Positions 10,228 through 20,967 of a DNA stretch of 64,000 nt are shown here, piece by piece; positions within the stretch are counted from its first letter, which is position 1; each line of letters begins with the position of its first letter. The position numbers and the translations under genes were made by a program. The stretch lies in assembly GCA_039602395.1 (NCBI GenBank), contig JBCNJP010000025.1, positions 47,325,980 to 47,389,979 of the forward strand, read 5' to 3'. The notes under the pieces were generated by a model. It did not search any database, was not told where the DNA came from, and saw nothing but the letters and a program-made list of their open reading frames with translations. This stretch comes from Deinandra increscens subsp. villosa (Eukaryota > Streptophyta > Magnoliopsida > Asterales > Asteraceae).

Positions 10228-12009
10228 TGTAACATCCCAAAATTTGAAATATGTGATTAATGTGGTAAATACACATGATATATGTGTTAGATAGCTAAAC
10301 GTGTTAAAACGTTTGAAAAATGCATGTTTACCCATTATCGGGTAATAAACTGATAAATAACAGTATTGCATGAAGGATATATGTGTTAATTGATAACATG
10401 AGGAAAGAAAATGAAATTATATGAGTTTTATATCAAAGATAATTGATATATATGATGTTAGCAGGAAAAACGTAGCTAAACGTTTATATGATGGACATAA
10501 ATGATAACCGGGAGTAAATGCCTCTACGTAATTACATTATATCAAATACATGTGTAAAATATGTTTGAATAGCATTGATGCATGTGAAATATTCATTTGA
10601 TGAATATATATGTGGGAATACGTGTTTAGATAGTTATACGGGTGAAAAATGCATTAACAAGAAAGTAGAAGGGTAGAAAGTGTAAATTATGGAAATACAC
10701 AAATATATATATGTATATACATGATTATATATGACCCGAACCTTCAAGAATGTTAGAAATATGTTTAGGAAGGTTGTAAGATGTAAAATGATAGTTACAT
10801 CAAAAGATTAGGATTTAATATGCGTAAGATAAAAGTTAGAGGGCTAAAAGTGTAATTTATTTAAAGTTATGAATACTTATGGATATTATACGTATCTATA
10901 ACTTTTATAAGTACCCCGAGGCTTATAATATATTATAATAATATCCTAAAATGATTCGGAACATAAAATAATAAGTATTGTAAAGTTTGAGGGGCCAAAT
11001 GTGTAAATAATGAAAAATATATATAAATATATATAAAAATATATACGTATGTATACGTATATCATCAAGGGTGTCCCGAGCCTTAGAAACTTTATTTAAC
11101 ATGTTTTATAATAATTCGGTACATAAAATGACAGTTTGGTAGAAGTTTGGGGGCTGAATTATAAATAAAACATAGAGGGACTAAAACTGTCATTCTGGCA
11201 AAGATGCCAGGCGTATCGCCGGGATCCTCCTCCCTCCGGCGCGATACGCGAGCCGTGTGCAGACGCAGAAACGGCCACGTTCGACCTTGCAGCCGAAGTT
11301 ACTCCCTCCCACGCGTCGTTTTCTTCGAATTAGTCACTGGTATGCGTGTAGGAACCCTGGGCGACCTCGAAGGTTATAAATAGGAGCCGAAATCGTTCCA
11401 TAACACTTGCCAATTTACGAGATTTATCTCCTTTAAACCCTAAACCTCATCCGTGATCTTCATCTTCAAAATTCGAGCAAACCAGGAGGAATTAGGATAC
11501 CATCTTCTGCAGTTCTACATACTTTGGTATGATCTACAATAGCCCTCAATCAATTTCAGTTAATATTGTTGTTATGATCAAGTTCTAAATCTAGGTTAAA
11601 ATTAGGGTTCTTGAGCATAAATTATCAAATTCGGGTGATCGGGTGGGAGTTAGGCTCTGAATTTTTGTAGGTACTCTTAAAATGATGTTATATAAGAAAG
11701 CCCTAAGTTTTTTTCAGACTTGGTAAAGGTTTGGTATGGGTTTTGTAAACGTGTCAAAAATTAGGGTTTTCGTGTCGTTATTCTGCCCAAATCAAGCAAA
11801 CGGTTTTGAATTAAGCTTTGCCATTTTAAAGGATATTATAAAATGGTATAATGGATAATACTCTAAGACGGTTTTGAATAAAAATGAGTTTTGACAATAA
11901 AATGGGAATTTTATGAAATTAGGGTTTCGAAATAAGGTTATTTAATATAAAATAATCCGGAGGGTATGGGGACTTGAATTTTGGTATGGTAACATGTTAA
12001 TATATATAA
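10228..12009 (+). repeat. 3' LTR of TR-GAG, left segment
   Basis: Co-linear with 3848-5629 of the 5' LTR at an offset of 6,380 bp, with only scattered substitutions. It ends in AT-rich sequence where the Helitron inserted. Confidence 0.92.
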
Positions 12010-12045
12010 CTAGCCGTGTGCCCGCGCGTTGCGGCGGCAAAAGTG
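12010..12045 (-). promoter_or_regulatory. Helitron 3' terminus with hairpin and CTAG
   Basis: On the minus strand the end is a short GC-rich palindrome, about 9 bases, then CTAG. It is identical over about 29 bases to the end at 3739-3767, so both belong to one family. Confidence 0.9.
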
Positions 12046-12052
12046 CATAGGG

Positions 12053-12160
12053 TGTTATTCGTCTTCTGTTCGCTTGTTATGGCGGCACGACAATTTGCAT
12101 CGAGGTATATTCGTCTTCTGTTCGCTTGTTATGGCGGCACGACAATTTGCATCGAGGTAT
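12053..12160 (-). repeat. Two tandem 52-bp subterminal units
   Basis: Two near-identical copies of a unit containing GTCGTGCCGCCATAACAAGC lie just inside the Helitron 3' end. Related sequence occurs once near 3600-3660 in the other Helitron tail. Confidence 0.8.
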
Positions 12161-12403
12161 TTGTTTTTTTTACACTCAAACAAATAACAACAAACACTCG
12201 AATTGAAATATATAATGGTCACAAACATAGTAATTTAAAACCAAATGAGTTGTAAGATAGAAGTAATCAACATAGTACTTTTTAAATCAAAATCCGAGGG
12301 TCAATGAATTCCATATTAAGGAAGTCAATCTGTGTCGTACGCCATGCAATCAGTCATAAACAGTGTTTTAAGTTGAATTCATGAACATAATAGTTTTTTG
12401 AGG

Positions 12404-12643
12404 TCACGTTAAGAGGGCCTCATAAAACATAACCATTTCAATGACCTCCTGACCATAAAGATCCCACCACTCTTCATCGCTAAGAATACCAGGAAAATCT
12501 TCATTGTCCTCAACCGGAACAGCATCTGCCACTGAAATGTAACGTTAAAGTCTAGATTACATTGATTTTATCATAACCACAGTACATATTAAAAATGTTA
12601 AAGGATAACATAACATACCTGGTTCTAAAAAGGCTTCAGACAT
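12404..12643 (-). pseudogene. Two captured exons encoding an acidic 50-residue reading frame
   Basis: Exon 12643-12619 and exon 12531-12404 join across a GT-AG intron (12532-12618) into an ATG-to-TGA frame of 50 codons. It is rich in Asp/Glu, with a central DEEWWDLYGQEV. I do not recognise the family. The good splice signals suggest these are exons captured from a host gene and not chance. They may be the last exons of the fragment at 12847-13421, although the phase does not fit directly, or may represent 3' UTR of that gene. Confidence 0.4.
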
Positions 12644-12846
12644 CTTTAGGAACTTCCAATTAATGTAAAAAAAAAAATATATGTTAGTATTTTAACATAA
12701 AAGAAATAATAATCTAACATATTAAAATATAACAAAATATTTTAACATATTTTACCAAGTAATGTTAGTATTATACCAAGTATTTTAACATAATAAAATA
12801 TTTAGGGATACACACATATATAAACTCATCCAATGTCGACTAATAC

Positions 12847-13421
12847 CTGGGGATAGAAGCGTCTCGGTGTATGCTGCTCCTTGAATTGCATTAAAGTACT
12901 TAGAAGGATATGAGTAAATGACTTTGTTCATACTAAAGTCCAACACATAAGTATCATCATAATTCGTCATAAGAAGCCATTTGTCTTCATCCGTGACATA
13001 CTTGACGTAGAATTCTATAGGAAGACAAATGGGCATTACCTTCGATAATGAAACTTCCAAAGACCACTCATCACCCATCATCTTCCATACGTCAAAGGAA
13101 TAGACATATTCATGCAGGCCATGAACAACAAAAAGTCTAATGTCATTATGGTTTTTGTAAATTCTTATTAATGATTCTGAGACGAAACCCACAACTCTTT
13201 GTCTCTAAAAAAATTAAATAAATATAGTGATTTAAGCAGAAAATAGAAAATGTTTTTAAAATATGAAAAAATAATCTTACGTTTTGGTCAAGAAAACTAA
13301 TCCATAGTTTGTTTTCATGGTCGGAAGGCAAAACGAACTCAACCCAGACGAAACACAAAGTATACCAAGATCCATATTGTGTCAATGACGAAAATGAGTC
13401 AATGATAGAATGCGGGTCCAT
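12847..13421 (-). pseudogene. Captured fragment resembling an F-box-associated domain
   Basis: Exon 1 (13421-13281) and exon 2 (13204-12847) join in phase across a GT-AG intron of 76 bp, giving about 165 residues without a stop. Features resemble the beta-propeller-like F-box-associated region of plant F-box proteins: an FVVHGLHEYVYSFDV strand pair, WLLMTNYDDTYVLDF, and a terminal YTETLLSP like the ESLVSP end common in that family. No F-box is visible upstream. I infer a host-gene fragment carried by the Helitron. The family call is from motif resemblance only. Confidence 0.45.
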
Positions 13422-16400
13422 AATTGTAGCTGATCATAAGAACAGAGACATAATTTATGTTCAAGTAAAAGTAGAAACCCAATAGGCGTTATAAACCACA
13501 GAAAAAAAATCTAAAAATTAACTCTTACGTGAATGCAAAATATTGAAATTTCAATCAATCACATTAACACACACATTCACTATTGATGCTATGGCACAAT
13601 TAAGAAGCAAGTAAAAAAAATTAAGACATGACTCACAGATAGTAAGCACCGAGAGAGATGTATCAGCAACAACGAAAAGCTAATTCTCTCCAAGGCCTGC
13701 AAAAATACACCCTATAAAGATTAAAGAGCTTGGAGCCACGAAGGCATCTAAGTAGCCTATAGATGCACTTCTGTGTATAAATCAGAATGCTTAAGGATGG
13801 TAAATGGGTCATGCTCTTGGGTTGATAAATCTCTAATACAACTTCGTAAACATCCTCATTTTTTAATTTTTTTTAAACAACACTTTTCTTATAACCGTTT
13901 ACTTTATTGTAGTAAAATTGAATTAAAGAGGAAGCATACTTGAAAGTGTAATAAAATTATATCTTCATTATCATTAAGGACGCTAAACGGGTCATGGTGT
14001 TAGGTTCATATACAGTTTTAGTTTCTTGGCTGTTTTGCTGTATTCTGTGTAAGTTTTCACATCAGAATTTTAGATAACATGAGGCTATATAATATTTGTA
14101 ATATTTGCTGCTCTTTGAGATTGTGTAGGCTCATGCCAATTGCACTCAATAAAGAATTCTAAACACAATTAGTTACGTGATTAAAGAAAATGTATGATTG
14201 TATCAACACTTACTAATAAAAGCTGTTTGACTTTTAATTGCATAGGGAGTTTTAAAAGTTGTTTATGACCAAACTGTTGTGTTTGAAGAATTGGGTCAAA
14301 TTGAGTACCACATAACCCATTTGATTTTGTGGTCAACTGATATAAAAATGTTAACAGTGAAAGAAAGTACTAACCTTGGCAGAGATGAAAACAATTGATC
14401 TTTCAAAACCTTGAGACTGGAGAAACAACAACATGAGATGCATTAATGGGTCATCTTCTAAAAGGTATAGTTGAGTTTTAAAACAGACCCTTAAAATGCA
14501 TTAATGGGTCATTTCATGACCTTTGACCTTTGAACATGTCCGAACAGTAACTTCTAAAGGAAATATGATTTATTGATGAAAAAAGAGCTTTTAAACCACT
14601 GTAAGAATACTTGATTATATGAAGTGAATGGTTAAGCTTATAAAAATACTTGATTGTATTTTCATTCTGTATATTTACAACATTAGTTTACACAAAGTAT
14701 AAACACAAAGCTTATAAAAATACAATCACTGCTAAATTACATATAAGTAGCACCATCTCAAAATAAAATGTAAATTTAAATTCTGTGTTTTAAATGTGAC
14801 TAAATTTTTCAACTATCTTCTTTGAATTCTAAAAAAAAAATTAATTTGAAATCAAAGCAACTTACTCTTTGCAGCCCTCTAATGGGTCGGGGTTCTTAAA
14901 ACTGGTTTGGTTATAGCAAGACAAAAAAACAGTAGCAGTCCGACTCATATAAATGGGTAACAGAATATTAGATGACTTTTGACCCATTTACCCTTTTCAT
15001 ACCCATATCCCTTCAACTTGCCAAAGTATCTCTAACCAGCTAACCAATTTATTTCAACTCATATAAATGGGTTACATGGTTTTGTGTTGAGGTTCATACC
15101 CATATGACCAGTTCTACTTATCTTCATTATACTCAAATTGTATTTAACTACAAGTAGTAGTAACTGAATCTCAGCTATATAATTCTCATACAAACAAACA
15201 AACATCATTAACAGAGAGCAATCTGAACTGAAATCTAAAAATCCTTGTAAACACTCACCCATTTTTTGACCCATAAACCATAAGCTACTTGATCAGGTCA
15301 GGGCTGCATTTTTACTCATAAACCAGTAACCACCCTTTATGTATTATCCATCTTTTAGGGTGATTTGGTTACTAAACCAGTCTACCACATACACTTGACA
15401 GATTTATTTACTAAACCAGTGAAATCGTCAATGCAGTTAAACCCAGGGCAGATCTAAACAACTAAACTTGAACACATTAGTGTAATCATAAGGGACATTT
15501 TGAGTTGCTGATGGCTGCAAAAGCAGTGAGCCATATGTGGGTTGGGTAAGAAAACCTAACAGCCATATAATATTCATTGTATTTCTGTTATATTTGTACA
15601 TCAATGTTCTGTCTTTCATCAACTTGAATTAAAGGTTAATCAAATAAAACTTTAATGGACTCTTACCAACTTTTAACACTCTGATCTGGAATAGTGCTTG
15701 TCAAAGGCTTCATTTTTAGAAATGTGTCCTATTTTTCACAATAATCTCAAATAAAACTACCATTTAGAAAGTAATGTAATGACCTTTTATACTCCTTTTT
15801 AAACATTATTGCCTCATGTTTAGTCTTATCTTCAAATGTGTCCTATACCATGAATCTTAGAGTCACTGAAACAGTGGACACCTTCTTACAGTCACTGAAT
15901 TTTAAAACATTTCTTTCTTCTATACCATGAATCTTAGAACATGTAATGTAATGACCTTTCTTGTTTGATCTATTTAGAGAACTAAACTTTTTACAAACAT
16001 TATTGGTGTTTACTTGCATAGCTAGCTTTAAATTCTGTTTATGCTTGATTTAAGGCTTAGTGTAAGAACCATATGAACCATAAGAACCATTTTTAATTAA
16101 ACCAATAGTGCTGCTACCACTTAACCATAATCAACTGGTTTCTATACCACTTAACCATAAGAATGTTGATAATTAAACCTAACCAAGCTAATTAACTACT
16201 CCAACCACATATTAGGAACCAAAATATAAACTGAAATTACCAATGTGGACTGAAATTAACAAAGAAACTGACCTTAGCAGAGCTGAAATTAGCAAAGAAA
16301 TAGTAGATCTTTAAGCTACAACATGATTACATAAACACAATCAGGTTCCAGAATTAGATTTTATAAAACCAAATGAATCAAATTTTGAAAACAATATAAA

Positions 16401-17064
16401 GAACCATAATTTTCACCTTAAATTCTCAGCCAATGCTTTGATTTGCGATTTCAGTAGAGAGGTTGATGGTGTGTATTTATAAGGCCGATTACCCATTTGA
16501 ATTGAAAAAATTTGAATTGACCGCCTTTGTTTGCCCTGAATTGAAGTCTCAAATTGACGTGTTGCTGAAATTAGATTGCGTAAACTATGAAGAAGAAAAG
16601 CATGTAAAGAAATACCTCAAAAGGGAGATTGTTTGAGTTGTCTGCATCGAAGGGAGAAAAGAAAGATCGCCGTCTGACTTCACATCGTTTACTTGGTTCT
16701 TGTGTGAAAGGAGAACTGATTCAAAAGTCTCTAAACGTATGCGTGAAAGGGGTATCCTGCAGCTCCTGGTTACTTGAAAGCACAGTGAATAAACCCTCAA
16801 TCGAGATGGTCGCTTGCACCATTTTTGTTTTCTTTTTGAAAAACTGCGCATCTTCATGAGAATGTAATGAGAAGAAAGGGGTTAGGGTTGAAAGAGAACT
16901 GCACAGGACACTGAAAATAGAAAGTCAAAGCCGGTTCTTGATAAAATGGTTATACCCGGTTAGGTTCGAAAGGAGAACTACATGCATCATGGTGTTGTAC
17001 ATCGTGCTTGGTTAGTTATACGCGTCTTAATTTTAAGACGCCTAAATTACGAAATTGCCATTTT
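13422..17064. other. Helitron interior with no recognisable gene
   Basis: AT-rich sequence with scattered short ORFs. The longest, 16585-16857 minus, is Ser/Arg-rich and without known motifs, but sits where a 5' exon of a captured gene could be. Words such as TAAATGGGTCA recur (about 13800, 14445, 14505, 14950, 15065). I can support nothing further. Confidence 0.5.
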
Positions 17065-17093
17065 GATCAATATGTATTATATAGTAGTATAGA
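17065..17093 (-). promoter_or_regulatory. Helitron 5' terminus
   Basis: The minus strand begins TCTATACTACTATATAAT at 17093, the classic plant Helitron 5' end, cut next to the T of the AT target. Confidence 0.92.
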
Positions 17094-19057
17094 TAAACAT
17101 ATATGGGTTTAATATGGAGAAATAATAAAGTATTAAAGATACCGAGTTAATCGGATATTTAGAAGTTCATGCGGACCGGAAGGGTAAGCGCCTGTACTCT
17201 GGGGTTTCTGGCAAAAGCGGGGGTGTCGCCATCCCATCTGGGCAATGGCATCCCAACACTGGGCGATCCCGGAGTGAGCGTTTACTTATAGGAATGCGCG
17301 TCTTCATATTATCAATTAAAGAAAAGGATAACTGCCTAAAGGGCATTTTGGTCATTTTGACCTTTAAAAAGGGATAAACTTAATAATTGAACATTATTAA
17401 GATAATAAGATGTTAAAATAAACATAGGAAGTGTTTATTGTATAAAACCTTGCGTTAACGCCATACGATACGCAAATTAGGTTAAATCGGGAATCGTTGC
17501 GGAAGTTCCGTTCGTGTAACGAGTTAAAGACATAAGGTGAGTTCTATGAGCCCACTCTTAAATGTTTTAAATGTTTTAAATGTTTTCGGGCTGATATACA
17601 TACAAATGTTATAAAATGCATCTAAAAGATTTATAACTGAAATGTTGCCTATCCGAATTATTGGAGTATTAAACTGTTGAATTACCTTTGAGTAAATATA
17701 TATCAGATTGCTAAGGTGCTAATTGTTATTGAATTGATATATATACGTGGACTGTTATGGAAATGCATATACGTGAAATATCTTGAATTGATAAACTGTT
17801 GAAAGGCTTTTGGGATATATATATATATATAGAGAGATAAATATATATATGGTATATTATGAAATCATTTGTACGTGTTATAACGTAAATATAATGACTG
17901 TGATATGATATGTGTTATATTTGCTTCGAAATTAAATAGTCAAGTGATAAAGGGATTATTAGTAAACGTTATAGTGAATATGTATGATTATATGAGAACA
18001 TGTGATACATTCGCTTTATTATTATGTGGTGGATACGCCGCTGGTACTTCCTATATATAAACATAATAATATTAGTTACCCGGTATATCAGAAGTGTGGA
18101 GGATACGCCCTGTATACATACACCAACGGTAAATTAGGGGGTGTCCACGTGTTGCAGTATATGAAGACCTTATCACTGTTTACTAATAATCTTAAGTCAC
18201 TTGGGTATTTAACTAGGGGCGGGTAGTCGTACAGGGAGAGTTATGAGGTAGTGTTGCTCAAGGGGATTGGAGACCACTACAAATAGAAAAGGGAAAAAGC
18301 TACTGTCCGTTACAGGGAATGCTCTAAAGGGGTAAACTCGGCAGCTAGCAAATAGGGGAAGGCGGTGCAACTGTCCGTTACAGGGAATGCTCTAGAAGGG
18401 TAAACTCGGCAGTTAGCAAATAGGGGAAAGTGGGGCGACTGGCCGTTATAGGGAATACCCTAAAGGGGTAAACTCGGCAGTCCGCAAAGATGGTTTCTCT
18501 GCTTATGTAGTAGCAGGGTTTACACTGGTAATAGTTGTTGGGGTTATAGAAAAGGGATATTGGGATAAATGGTTTTATAGGGGGTGTTTCCTGTTAAGGA
18601 ATATTACTTGTTGTATAATTGTGATATATATTATACTTGATAAATGTTTGTGTAAAAAAAAGGGATCTTGCAGGTCCAAGGGTTTTAAACCTCACGTCGA
18701 GGTAAAGCTTTTAAAATATAGAACTCACCAGCGTAAGCTGACCTTTTCCAAAAATGTATGTATGTCAGGTCAGGGTGAGGCTTCGACTAGTTATGAAAAG
18801 GCCCTGGTGATAAGGGATTAGACGGGCAAAGCTATCGGACGGAAGGAGGATGTTGGCAAGCTGGCATAGTTATAGTAATAAAACGTAGTGACAGATAGTA
18901 TTTCCTTATGTAAATTATCTCTTACTTTGTAGTACTTGGCAAATAAATAAAAGTTTAAAAATTTCCGCTGCTTAGTAATCTCTGTTATTACCTTGTGTTC
19001 ATGAGTAAATCCGATGAGTGACCCCTTCTGGAGCCAAGTCTGGAAGTGGGCGTCACA
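17094..19057 (+). repeat. 3' LTR of TR-GAG, right segment
   Basis: Co-linear with 5630-7593 of the 5' LTR at an offset of 11,464 bp. It includes the 68-bp triple repeat at 18303 and ends GGGCGTCACA before TSD TTATA. Confidence 0.92.
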
Positions 19058-19062
19058 TTATA

Positions 19063-19671
19063 CAAAGGACGATTTGCGTGCGAAGGGATATCATCCGCTC
19101 ATCTCCGCATTTTTTTATCTGACGGCGCTAAATTGTTTCCCATCTTCAGCGTTCTTTTAGACGCTTAATTAATAATAAAAAAGATACGGAGTCTTTAAAA
19201 GGGGTATTAACGACCTTTTACCTTTAAATAAAAGACGCATAGACAACTTTAAATACGAATCAACAAAATACACGCATACCTCAACCTTTACACACAAAAT
19301 AGCGCATACGTTCATCGTTTTCACGCAACTTAATAAAAAACCACTAAACTGAACATAATCTAATTACACATCAACAAAAAAACACGCATAACTCAAACTT
19401 TTATATAAAACTCACGCATATGCTCAACTTTTTCACGCAATTTAATAAAACCACTATGCGAATCATAATTTAAACGCAAAACATTAAAAAAAAACGTCAT
19501 ATTCACGCATTAACTAGTTTCTCACCATAAAATCAATGACTAACATCGAAACAACAAATATAACGCATGTTCATTATGATAATAACACAAACATATAAAA
19601 TAAAATCATTCTTCATTAAAAACCCCTTCATAAAATAAAAGACAACATCATCTAAATTACATCAAAAAGAT
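19063..19671. repeat. ACGCA-rich non-coding DNA
   Basis: No gene. Between 19201 and 19600 I count nine ACGCA words on the plus strand, mostly as CACGCA or AACGCA followed by A or T. The same word is dense again at 20570-20900, 22300-22410 and 22700-22800. Confidence 0.7.
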
Positions 19672-20010
19672 CTAGACAAAAGATACAAGAAAATCCATCT
19701 TCAAATCAACAGAAACTTTAATCAGCTGCATGATCTTCCAAATAGCTTGAACCTGGTCCTCATCAGCTATAGCTAGGTCAGCCAAAAACAAAACAGAAAT
19801 ATCACGCAATGACGAAGAAGGCATAGCAAGCAATCGATCCATCATTTTGTCACGATCAGCAACACCAGCTCTTAAAACATTCAGGTGTTGCTTGAGAACA
19901 TCACTAAAAAAGAACACCTTATTGAAATGCTTCATAACTTTATCACGGACTTTCTGCTTCAGTATATCAGAAGAAGGTGGTGTCGTTGATGACGAGGACG
20001 AAGAGGCCAT
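19672..20010 (-). CDS. Small protein of unknown function, Ser-rich N-terminus (112 aa)
   Basis: I take the ATG at 20010, which starts a MASSSSSSTTPP leader; an upstream in-frame ATG at 20040 would add ten residues. After the Ser/Thr/Pro-rich start comes a helical, charged region with ILKQKVRDKVMKHFNK and DRDKMMDRLL. No domain is recognised. It lies about 270 bp from, and divergent to, the small ORF at 20282, which also begins with a Ser-rich leader and has similar helical composition. Both lie in the ACGCA-rich block next to the FAR1-like relic, so they could be accessory genes of one transposon. That is inference. Confidence 0.5.
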   Translation of the reverse strand: MASSSSSSTTPPSSDILKQKVRDKVMKHFNKVFFFSDVLKQHLNVLRAGVADRDKMMDRLLAMPSSSLRDISVLFLADLAIADEDQVQAIWKIMQLIKVSVDLKMDFLVSFV

Positions 20011-20281
20011 CTTCAGAGAATGTATTATTCTGTATTTCACTCAACTCAAAACACAAAAACTATAAATAACGCAAAGACACTATATAAAGAGGTACAAAAC
20101 CCTAATTCTAAAATCGGACGGTCTAGAATGAAAACATTAAAATTATTTTAAAATAATATATTTAAAAAATAAATAAATAAATAATAAAATAACGCACCAG
20201 GTATATAAATAAACAAATGAAAAGGTAAACCCTAAAACCACCATTTCTATACTGTAAACACAAAAACCACCAAAACACAAA

Positions 20282-20563
20282 ATGAAGGCTTCTTCTTCCT
20301 CTCCATCACAAGCAGAGAAGATCGTGAAGACTCTTCTTAAAAACAAAATTGAAGATGAAAAGCTAATGGATTAGGTATCAAGTAACTCCTTAGGGATGCT
20401 AACAATCCTGACTTCAAATAACGACGGGGATGATATGAACCGCATTAGCGAGCTCATTCAAGAAGATACAACAGACTTCATTGACAATGTTGCTGCCTAC
20501 ATTTCTGAACAAATTAGGCTGGACACTGAGATAGCTGAGAAGGTCAAGGAACTGTTGCATTAA
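20282..20563 (+). pseudogene. Small Ser-rich-leader ORF broken by one in-frame TAG
   Basis: From an ATG with KASSSSSPSQ, the frame runs 93 codons to TAA at 20561 and is interrupted once at codon 31 (TAG at 20372-20374). The downstream part is acidic and helical (ELIQEDTTDFIDNV, AEKVKELLH). It is divergent to the 19672-20010 gene across a short shared upstream region, with CCACCAAAACACAAA just before the ATG. Function unknown. A paralogous origin of the two ORFs is possible but the resemblance is weak. Confidence 0.45.
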
Positions 20564-20569
20564 ACACTA

Positions 20570-20900
20570 GAAAAAAAACAAACGCAAGCAAAAGTGATTG
20601 AAATGGATCGACAATTTCTAGTGTCAAAAAATGTAATGCTTACTTCTCTAATGAAATATATCGATCACGCTTGACTTTCAAAAGACAACTCCTGTTGAAA
20701 ATTACGCAAAAAACCATACCAAAAACATGCACCAGCTTCTCTAAAAAAAGACAAAACGTAAAAAACTAAAAAATTAACGCAACTATTATCACAATTACGC
20801 ATTTTGTTATTACGCATGCGGTATACAAAAAACGCAACTTGTAAAAAAAAAGCATAATTTAATATTCAATATCATTAAAAAAAATAACGCATGTTAATTA
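20570..20900. repeat. ACGCA-rich non-coding DNA
   Basis: Seven ACGCA words in about 330 bp between the small ORF and the FAR1-like relic. I see no gene here. Confidence 0.7.
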
Positions 20901-20967
20901 CCAAATTATGCAACTGGAAAAAAAAACCATGTTATTTACAAAATAACGTCATTGTATCTACTGTTCA

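Larger units (their letters stand above)
12010..17093 (-). mobile_element. Non-autonomous Helitron (5,084 bp)
   Basis: On the minus strand it begins TCTATACTACTATATAAT and ends with a CCGCAACGCGCGG hairpin then CACACGGCTAG. It lies between A and T with no target duplication. The uninterrupted 5' LTR gives the empty site, and deleting 12010-17093 restores it. No Rep/helicase gene is inside, so a RepHel protein must have come from another copy. It carries exon-like fragments (12404-13421) that look captured from a plant gene. Confidence 0.95.
3848..19057 (+). mobile_element. Gag-only Ty3/Gypsy element with 3.75-kb LTRs (TR-GAG type)
   Basis: TSD TTATA is present at 3843-3847 and 19058-19062. 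The element has a 5' LTR at 3848-7593, tRNA-Met PBS at 7597, an intact gag ORF at 8117-9394, polypurine tract at 10208-10227 and a 3' LTR from 10228 to 19057. A Helitron (12010-17093) sits inside the 3' LTR. Removing it leaves exactly 3,746 bp, the 5' LTR length. The 2.6-kb internal region has no protease active site, RT, RNase H or integrase. By eye the LTRs differ at about ten positions, so the insertion is recent. Mobility would need enzymes supplied by another Gypsy element. Confidence 0.9.

Noticed and set aside
15059..15622. Short minus ORFs in the Helitron interior
   Set aside because: Short, no motifs and no splice support.
19672..20563. Toxin-antitoxin-like reading of the two small divergent ORFs
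   Set aside because: No toxin family features; the context is a plant transposon.
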